Source: Chara braunii (taxonomy: Eukaryota > Streptophyta > Charophyceae > Charales > Characeae). Taken from it: a stretch of 32,793 bases of DNA. Positions 26,081 through 32,793 of the stretch are shown in pieces. Position 1 is the stretch's first letter; each line of letters begins with the position of its first letter. Made by a program: the position numbers and the translations under genes. The notes beneath the pieces are model-generated. The model saw only the letters and a list, made by a program, of their open reading frames with translations. It searched no databases and was not told the origin of the DNA. Where the stretch lies: assembly GCA_003427395.1 (NCBI GenBank), contig BFEA01000267.1:90014-122806 (forward strand), written 5' to 3'.

Positions 26081-27476
26081 TTCTCTAGATGTGTGTGTAG
26101 ATAACCTGATATCCTGGATTGAAAACAAAGGTACTCGACATCCCATTGTAGTACATAGAGGGGCATATCACCACTGAATCGCCCGGATTACGGTCCACTG
26201 AAGTGATGACCAATCCATCAAATTGTTGCTTGAGATCACCAATTACCCACCCTCTCGGGTGGGGTTTCAATGTTTTTTGTTCTATAGTACGTGTGATAAA
26301 TTGAGAAGCGGCTTGTTTCATTTCATGCGTTGACAACATCTAAAAAAACAACAGGCAACAGCATCAGAAGCGCACCGGACTTTCCCGCATATAGTGAAGT
26401 AATAAGGTCATAGATTACTCGTTTGACACGGCAACGAGCTTACCACTTTCATCGACGAACAACCGAACCCTTGAAACCTCAACCTTCCACCATTACTGAT
26501 GGGGTAAGACTGAGAACGACTTGTAGGTCCAAAAATTTCGCAGAGTCTGTGACGTTGCTAACGCACGAAGAAATTGCATCCAATGTGACGTGTGGAGGGG
26601 GACCCTCCACTCTCGAAAACCGCTTACCAGTTCGTCACGGACCATCGACAATTGTTCAGCCAGCTTAACACGAGGCACATTCTTGGCGTTCATAGCCAAG
26701 GGGTGTACATCCTCAAGTTCTCTTAAACGGAAGATGGCATGCCCTTCTTTCTGAGGAAAGGGTAAACCCTAGCAAGTGCAAGTAAGCACACCACGCGTCA
26801 CGAAAATACGGTGGTTGTGCAACAATATGGACACAGACGGGTTCTTGACCCATACGATCTGGATCTTCTTCCGAGCTCGATGCAGAAAACAACAAGGCAA
26901 ATCACAATTCATAAGCAAATCATTCACTACCTGATGAACCTTGAAAATCCTAATCCTATCATCAAACCGGATGCAAAAGATGAGATCTGAAGAAAGACTC
27001 AAGCCGAAACGATCCTGAAAACAATGAGATAACAGTTTGCATAAGTACTTCCTAGTTGATTTTTGAGTGAAATCGTGAACGATATTGTAAATACGAAGGA
27101 TAGATTTCATGGTCCATCCATAAAGTGTCGACAATTGTCGGAGATTCCTCAAAATGCCAATCAAAACATTTATAAAAAAAACACAACGAGGCTTCCATTT
27201 ACAAACCTGAACAATGTTGAATGACCTACCCAAGTCAAGGGAATGCTCACTGTCTTTGAACATAAGAATGTTATTACCAATGTGCAACTTAGTCTCTCTG
27301 AACGTTTTTACAAGCTGCTTCCAGATTGGGCACCAGTGATCGCCTTTCTCTATGAAAATCTTAATACCAAAATTACTACGGGACAAGACCCTATCGAACA
27401 ACTTAAAAAAGTCAACATCAATATGTTTGGATGATTCACATTGAAAGTTTGAAACCGAATAGGAGTAAATACTCAT
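26080..27476 (-). pseudogene. RT-associated region and N-terminal RT block of the Penelope-like element
   Basis: A 235-codon frame (27476-26769) continues after the GIY-YIG domain (DVDFFKLFDRVL, KIFIEKGDHWCPIWKQLVKT, NPSVSILLHNHRIF, ending CTC). It is followed in other frames by GHAIFRLRELEDVHPLAMNA then KNVPRVKLAEQLSMVRDEL (26740-26580), and by DGLVITSVDRNPGDSVVICP (about 26230), which resembles the ADKG-V-type motif opening Penelope RT. No YxDD box is reached. Assignment rests on motif order and is tentative. Confidence 0.5.
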
Positions 27477-27529
27477 TGGTTAGTCAAATGCACACCGCCA
27501 CGTGCGCGATTGCTCTCACTTTTTCCCAA

Positions 27530-27960
27530 CTTAGTCTTCTTCCCACAACGACGACTAGATTTCCCACTACTCGAGGTATTCAAGAAAGGACACCACTAAC
27601 GGATATAGGTCTCCTCCAATTTACACAGATTTTCACCAACCAAAACATCGATGGGTATCAAAACACAGTTTCCAATCCCGAAGGTACTCAACCATCTATG
27701 AAAGTGCGATTGAGTCCGAGCTTTACACGTGTATACGTGCTCTCGCTATCTGACATCGACTTCGCGCACGTAGAACAACTTGCAATACGGAGAAAAAACG
27801 ACGTATACACAACAGGTAAGACCTAAGAACTCCAGGCCATGCTTATCATACAAGTTGAGCCAATCATTTATTTACTTATTGGCCCAGTGGATCTCATTGT
27901 TTAGAGCCAAGAGTAGTATCACAAACCTTATAAGCTTATCAACCCTTCGATTCACAATCA
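27530..27960 (-). pseudogene. GIY-YIG endonuclease domain (three in-frame stops)
   Basis: One minus-strand frame gives KLIRFVILLLALNNEIHWAN, stop, INDWLNLYDKHGLEFLG, then CCVYVVF--KLFYVREVDVR (the GIY and YIG strands), stop, REHV, FHRWLSTFGIGNCVLIPIDV, and LCKLEETYIR with the catalytic-type glutamate, stop, WCPFLNTSS with the LNT motif. Spacing fits a GIY-YIG nuclease, which would nick target DNA. Two stops are TAG and one TAA, each explicable by a C-to-T change (CAA or CAG). The YIG glycine is arginine here. Confidence 0.75.
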
Positions 27961-28027
27961 AGGACTTACAACGCAAACTGGTCAAGTATCAGCATACCGC
28001 CCACAACTGAAAACAACTCAAATCTCC

Positions 28028-28960
28028 TCACTCGTCGACGGCATCAGGCTGTTCCAATGTAGCTCCCTCGTCAATGGAGTCGACAATATGAATAACTTCG
28101 GCTTCCGATACAACCACTGAGTCAAAGGCGAGCGTTGTACGTTGCTCAGCTATATCAAAGATTGTGTCCACCTTTTTATCATAGTGGACACCTTCATCTT
28201 TACAAATTCGTTGAAGCTTCAGCGCATCTAGGTTCTTCATCTCTCTCATGTTTGCGCTCATGTAACGCAGGCGTGCCAGCACGCCCTCAGACGCAAACGT
28301 CAACTGAGCATTCGACGATCTCTTGTTGGCTGGCGTATTCTTTTTTTGGACAAAGGCATCTTCGCAGGGGATCGCCTCTTAACAGAGCCAGTTGTCTTCA
28401 CTGTTTTCCTCCACTTCGATCGTGTTAGCCAGAATGTACGATTCGTGGGCTTCAGCGCTCCCCTCTTCGGTGTCTTTTTAGGAGGTTTCTCCATCGGCGG
28501 ACTTCCTTTGAACACGGGCTCTGGTCCACGCTTTCTCTTTTCTAACAAGCAAAGCTTCCTGGTTCTCTCGCAAACCTCTTTCGTGACACTAGTCCGACTT
28601 TCGTTTCCATTATATTCTAAGTAGGAAGATGCAGACTCGGATTCTTAAACAACCTTCTTGTTCCCTACTGTACATGTGGTAGATCTCACGACGTTCCGCC
28701 AGTTCTCAACCTGATTTCCCTGCATTTCATTCATTATTGCCGGCATCTCGATGCCAAGATCTTTCTTCATCTCGACTCTGTACTTGGCCTCCTGGCAAGC
28801 TTTCTCATTCTTCTTCATGACTTTCCTTTCCCACCTGCCTCTTTCCACCTCTTCTTTTCGCTTCTTAGTTTCCTCCTCCTCATTTTTTTTTATTTTGCCT
28901 TCTCTTCCTTCTTAGCACATTTGGTGTCGAACTGCTCCATCACGACAAGAATTCTTCCCC
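28028..28960 (-). pseudogene. Charged linker and SAP-like segment
   Basis: Minus-strand frames in order: a Lys/Glu-rich, coiled-coil-like piece (28848-28645, ERGRWERKVMKKNEKACQEAK), a basic piece (28548-28300, PPKKTPKRGALKP, KRRSPAKM), and a piece ending at 28028 with LDALKLQRICKDEGVHYDKK then VDTIFDIAEQRT. The last resembles a SAP-type DNA-binding helix pair. Frameshifts separate them; they probably formed one N-terminal region of the retroelement protein. Confidence 0.5.
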
Positions 28961-29061
28961 ATTTTGGCGATTTGTGCTAGAACAGCAGGATCAAGCTGCT
29001 GATGTCCAGATCTGTGATGACGTGGCGATTGACTCCTACGAGAATCACTTGATGTCGACAC

Positions 29062-29290
29062 TCATGCAAAACTGTAATTCCTCCTTCGATTTGGACATTG
29101 ATTAGCATAGTGTACGACTTCATTGCAGTTGAAGCAAGTGGGAGGACGGTACGACCGTCGCTCACCACCACCACCACCATTCTGTGCGCCCCCACCATCA
29201 CGTTGCTCGACATCAAACGTAACTTCATTCAGAAGACCGGCATAACTTGGTACATCACACAGCAAGCGGTGGAGCAACTGTAGCTTCCTC
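29062..29290 (-). pseudogene. Gag-like zinc-knuckle segment
   Basis: A 71-codon minus-strand frame carries a Gly-rich stretch then CFNCNEVVHYANQC, a perfect C-X2-C-X4-H-X4-C knuckle, followed by PNRRR. It is an RNA/nucleic-acid-binding module. It stops at TAG just after RRRNYSFA. The N-terminal part before 29290 is not recognised. Confidence 0.6.
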
Positions 29291-29744
29291 AGTAACTGAT
29301 ACTTGGTAACTGGAAATCGCGCTCACTCGAGCCCGGCAGGTTATCCCCGGGTAAGTTCATGCACGCGGGCGTAGATGAGAAACAACACAATGTCTTTTTT
29401 TTTTTTTTGTTCGGACAATGCTCCAATCTATTCGTGGAAAGTTGCAGGTGCTGGGAACCGGGCCCAGCGTCCCATCAGGAATATATTGGAGAACATATAT
29501 GGAAAAAAACTCAAAATACCGGGGCCATTGCCCGACTTCGGCTAAGAATAGGATCATGAGCAATTTCTAGCCTATTAAACAAAAGACCTCATGAGATAGG
29601 CTAAAATTCAGAAAAAGTATGAAAAAGCTTGAAAATTATGAGATCGGAGGGTCAAAACTGAACCCACCTACTATCCAAAACTTCCCCCCTCAATAGACGA
29701 AACGTCGGTCCAGGCTTTCAGTCCTCGTACCAGAACTCACTTGA
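29291..29744. other. No gene recognised
   Basis: A T tract (29395-29408) and a TAGCCTAT/ATAGGCTA hairpin (about 29569-29604) are the only visible features. Confidence 0.5.
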
Positions 29745-30520
29745 TCTCATACCCCCTCCTGCTAGGGTAACAGGGCACCACAACCTTCCTCAGTATTGAT
29801 CAACCTAGTTCGGACGGATAGGAAGTGCCTTCCTCCCTCGACATCTCCCTTAGCCGCAAGCCCCTGACACCAAGTTACAGGGTTAATACCCCGGCGCCAG
29901 CTACGTCGGACGGTCTGGTTATGCCTTCCACCCTTGGCATAACCCCACAGGCCTCAAGCTCCCTCTAGGTCACAAAGCAAAAACTCCAGCATCGGCCTCT
30001 GCCATCCCAGCATCGTTCTTCTAACCTACTTACCCAACAAACAACCCCTCCCCTGTTGAGAGCCCCCTTACTACCTTCCATCTTCCAGTTCTAGCTCCCC
30101 CCCTTTCCCTCTTTTTTTTAAGAACAATCTAAGAACTATTAAAGGAGTTCAGGAAAATTTAGGAAAGACAGAGATAATTGTTGACCTATTGCTCGGCTAC
30201 TCAAACCCACAGAAGTCCTTTGAATGCTCAGAACCCTGGAATCTCTAACAGAACCCTCTAAAATTCTCTAACACTGTCTTATTCCCTGCCGAGCTCACCC
30301 AGGCCTCATGCCCCCACCCTGCTAGGTTACAGGGCAACACGACTCACCCCAGCTCCTGCCAGTGTCGTCCCGACAGCAACCCTTGGTTTTCCTTTGGAAT
30401 GCCCGCCCCAAGGCATCCCCAGATCTCTCTACCAGGCCTCACGCTCCTGCTATCAAGAGGTTACAGGGCAGCCCCCCAGCGCCGGCCAGCGTCGTTCTGG
30501 CATCGAAAAACCGCAGATCC
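29745..30520. repeat. Degenerate long-period tandem repeat, about five copies
   Basis: A block CAGGCCTCA-GC-CCTGCTAGGTTACAGGGCA followed by CCCCAGCGCCGGCCAGCGTCGTTC recurs near 29755, 29860, 29950, 30305 and 30440 with substitutions and variable spacers. It appears to be an old decayed satellite or a multi-copy non-coding unit. No product is predicted. Confidence 0.6.
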
Positions 30521-31144
30521 ATGAATATAACAGCATCAAAGAAGCCTAAAGTGAGTTGCAAGACGTACCCAGAATCCTAAAGCCTTCTCAAGACCGCCAA
30601 TGTCATCAACGTCAAGAGTGCAAAACTCAAAGAATCAACAAGATTAACCATGCACTTGAAAATGTCTTCGAGGGTACAACTGTCTTCGTCCACACACCCT
30701 GTGATCCACCAGTCCATCCGCCAAACCCTCCTGCGCCCGCCCTACCATTGTCCAGACAATGGTAGTCGGTCGGGCGCAGCACCAAAGGGGTCAAATAATT
30801 GTCAGGCTATGCTAATATAGTCGCTAGGTACTATAGGCATGAGTGTTGTCTAGACAAACAGACTGCTATGGCCACAATCATGAAACTCGACAACGGTTCG
30901 AAATCGACAGACTACTGCAAAAGACGTCCCAAACAATTCTAACAGGTTTAAGACCTGTTAAAAAAAAAAGAATTCAAGGAATGATCTCGTTCCACTGCTC
31001 ACGAAAGAGCAAAATGAGAATGAATCGTCCACTAGAACATGGAAAGATACACTGCCATATAATATTTTTCTCCTTGTTGAGGGGGGAGGGAGGGGGGGGG
31101 GGTGCAGTGCCATCGCTTTCCGTTGCAGCTGCAGCAGAATGCAA
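30521..31144. other. No gene; strong hairpin at 30731-30779
   Basis: CTACCATTGTC (30742-30752) and GACAATGGTAG (30755-30765) form a perfect 11-bp stem with a 2-nt loop. Outside it CTGCGCCCG (30731-30739) pairs with CGGGCGCAG (30771-30779). A smaller AACAGGT/ACCTGTT hairpin lies near 30941-30960, and a poly-G tract at 31093-31102. Reading frames here are unconvincing. Confidence 0.6.
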
Positions 31145-32577
31145 TGGAAGGGGGAATGAAAGCCCCTCGTTCTGCCCGGATCATACTGAAAAGGTTGCCC
31201 CCAGCTTTTGATCCATTGAGACAGAATATTAACTGGTTCTCGAGTGTGGCGGAGGCCAAGGTTAACTGGCCAAAAACGACACAGTGACTCCTGATCCCAC
31301 ATGTACAGCCTGAGCCACGTGATGGGGAGTGCAAATAGCCCGCCAGGATGAGCCCGAACGTCTGTTGGGACTGTATGTCTCCTTTTTGGGAGGCTCCCCT
31401 CTCTGTGCTGATTCTGCGGCGACTGGTGTTTTTGATGCTTTTCGCAGATGGGGATAGATGAATACAGTCTGGTTACTTGCTAGGTCCGACATGCTCAACA
31501 ATGCTACCTAGGCCAAGTTGTGGTACATGCATGTGCTCTCCCCATTGTCCTATTTGATGGCTCGACAGATTAAAGTGTTGGCTGTGGCCTATTTGTGGAA
31601 GCAGAAAGGTCGGAATGAGCCATTGCTCAGTGACACGAAGGTAGGCTGGGAAAAGATTATTCAGAAGAGATCGATGGGGGGACTGGGTCGCTGTCTCCCA
31701 AATAGCAGACACATGCACTGGTCACAAAGTGGCCGGTGCGCTACCTGCTGCTGGCCTCTCGACAGGCGACCTGGAGGAGACTGGCCACTTGGATACCTGC
31801 AGGGGATTTCGCTTTGGGCCCTGGCTAGATACGGTGCAGCTGGCGGTGTTGACCCCCTTCTATTGTCGAAAAAGAATTCGATCCAAGTTGTGTGGAGATA
31901 TCTTGAGGGACTGGGGGGAGGTCCTGCCGTCCCGTCGGCCGCAGGTATTTTCATATGATCGGTTGCTGGCCCAACCTATTTTTGATAACCCTTACATATT
32001 CGACCTGGATGGACTGCCTCTCCCTTTTTCCGGAATGGTTGCATTTGGCGAGGCCTGGTTTTGGCATGGTGTTGTCACACTTGCGGATTTGTGGGACCCA
32101 CAACTGGACTTGGAAGTCGGCACAGCAGTTGGCGCCTGCCTTGTATGGTCTTCGGAACCACCAACCACCAACAACAACACTTGTGGAGTGCCTTGCTAGC
32201 TGTACCGGTGGAATGACAGTGATGTATTCAAAAAGGAGGCTTGAGATGGGTATGTGGCTTAGAGAGGAGGCTCAGAGCTGCCCGTTGCGTCTGTGGAGAC
32301 AGGTTGAATACACATCCTGTGCCAAGTGTGAGTTGCAGCCGTGGGACATTAAAGATGGGTACACAGGTCTTGGTTCTCCCCGATCTCGCAGTCTCTTCCG
32401 CGAATCCTGTCCTTACAACATTGGAAGGCATGCTGCTGTCTGTGTTGTCCAGAAGAATGCAACTTCCACTTCAGAGTTTCTTCCCTTCTCTGTCGCGACT
32501 CCTCAGGCTGTGTATCATCTTCTGTATGACCCGCAGGACTGGTTTTGGAAAGAACCCATTAAACTACCAGTACCTTC
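31145..32577 (+). pseudogene. LINE (non-LTR retrotransposon) ORF2 C-terminal relic
   Basis: Broken frames read RSARIILKRLPPAFDPLRQN, INWFSSVAEAKVNWPKT (31165-31275), then YLMARQIKVLAVAYLWKQKG and VGWEKIIQKRSMGGLGR (31545-31690). This is the typical post-RT thumb pattern of plant LINEs (FLW...W..v..pk..GGLG). Next is CGDILRDWGEVLPS, LLAQPIFDNPYIFDLDGLPL and FGEAWFWHGVVTLADLWDP (31890-32100). The RT catalytic motifs lie outside or are lost. A LINE of this kind is the expected helper for the A-tailed U6 and SINE copies. It is interrupted near 32578. Confidence 0.7.
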
Positions 32578-32582
32578 CCCAC

Positions 32583-32659
32583 TGTTGGGAAATTACGTGA
32601 TACTGGCCAGTACTCGAACTTTTCGGGGGTCGGCAGAGCCTCGGCGTGGATTCCCAACA
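32583..32659 (+). mobile_element. Miniature LTR-like sequence (TGTTGGGA...TCCCAACA)
   Basis: A 77-bp segment starts TGTTGGGA and ends TCCCAACA, the usual terminal inverted repeats of Ty1/copia-type LTRs. It is followed after one G by TGGGTGCCAAG, a TGG-starting primer-binding-site-like sequence. With flanks, CCCACTGTTGGGA (32578-32590) and TCCCAACAGTGGG (32652-32664) are perfect inverted repeats. It may be the 5' LTR of a miniature retrotransposon (TRIM) that runs beyond the window, or simply a small fold-back. Confidence 0.45.
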
Positions 32660-32793
32660 GTGGGTGCCAAGTCATATTATTCGTTATTTTGTTGTTGTTT
32701 TTTTTTTTTTTTTTTTTTCCGTGGCCGGACGTTTTTTTGGCCGTGGACCAACGTGGACAGCGGCGGCGATGTGGAAACGTTACCGGGTCCCTC
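32660..32793. other. Window end; T tract, nothing else recognised
   Basis: A T tract occupies about 32698-32718. The rest, including two GTGGCCGGACG/TGGCCGTGGAC-like repeats, cannot be assigned. Confidence 0.4.

Larger units (their letters stand above)
26080..29290 (-). mobile_element. Penelope-like retroelement with upstream GIY-YIG, 3'-truncated and decayed
   Basis: On the minus strand from 29290 downward the order is CCHC zinc knuckle, charged/coiled linker, SAP-like segment, GIY-YIG endonuclease, long conserved RT-associated region, and the start of a Penelope-type RT block (VDRNPGDSVVICPSMYY). GIY-YIG before RT is the permuted arrangement described for the Chlamys/Naiad clade of Penelope-like elements in the green lineage. 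The RT catalytic motifs are absent because similarity ends near 26080. Retrocopies usually lose the 5' end, so loss of the 3' part suggests later deletion or replacement. Confidence 0.6.

Noticed and set aside
30894-30905. GGTTCGAAATC as a Pol III B box
   Set aside because: Isolated motif with no A box upstream and no A tail.

Overview
This looks like nuclear DNA of a repeat-rich plant-lineage eukaryote, most plausibly a streptophyte (charophyte) alga such as Chara. That is inferred from a plant-type receptor kinase, tRNA-derived SINEs, Ty3/gypsy, LINE, hAT and Penelope-like elements and many microsatellites. No species marker is present, so the assignment is tentative. There are no operons, rRNA genes, intact tRNA genes or CRISPR arrays. 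Only one long intact protein gene is convincing: a single-exon 827-codon membrane receptor at 14213-16696 with an NHL-like beta-propeller outside and a kinase-fold domain inside. Its HRD aspartate is asparagine and its DFG glycine is tryptophan, so it is predicted to be a pseudokinase.

Layout. 350-640 is a tRNA-like/U6 chimeric SINE-like copy. 1815-2810 is a cluster of about seven repeats, some inverted, set among TA microsatellites; one (minus strand, 2382-2441) carries a complete type III hammerhead ribozyme. 2960-3155 is a small TIR element containing a U6 snRNA retrocopy. 3640 to about 11520 is a decayed Ty3/gypsy element (gag, protease, RT, RNase H, integrase, chromodomain-like tail, 3' LTR), whose RT is split by a 2.64-kb hAT-like insertion (5208-7849). 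A U6 retropseudogene with perfect target-site duplications lies at 11529-11655, a SINE at 12529-12740, a scrambled U6 cluster at 12748-13005 and a second LTR copy in inverse orientation at 13021-13862.

After the receptor gene come a self-nested hAT-like MITE (17172-17748), a second SINE copy (17862-18062), a second copy of the 118-bp TIR element with a fold-back element inside it (18614-18841), a triplet-repeat array and a 0.7-kb long inverted repeat (19588-20687), a fossil hAT transposase (about 21620-23830), a minus-strand Penelope-like retroelement with its GIY-YIG domain upstream of the RT region (about 29290 to 26080), degenerate tandem repeats (29745-30520), and a LINE relic (31145-32577) interrupted by a miniature LTR-like sequence.

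How the parts relate. LINE-type machinery probably supplied the A-tailed, duplication-flanked U6 and SINE copies. Several insertions can be dated relative to each other because empty-site paralogues lie in the same window. Most premature stops in the transposon relics are CAA/CAG/CGA-to-stop or TGG-to-TAG changes, consistent with cytosine-methylation-driven decay. All family assignments come from reading motifs; no database search was run.
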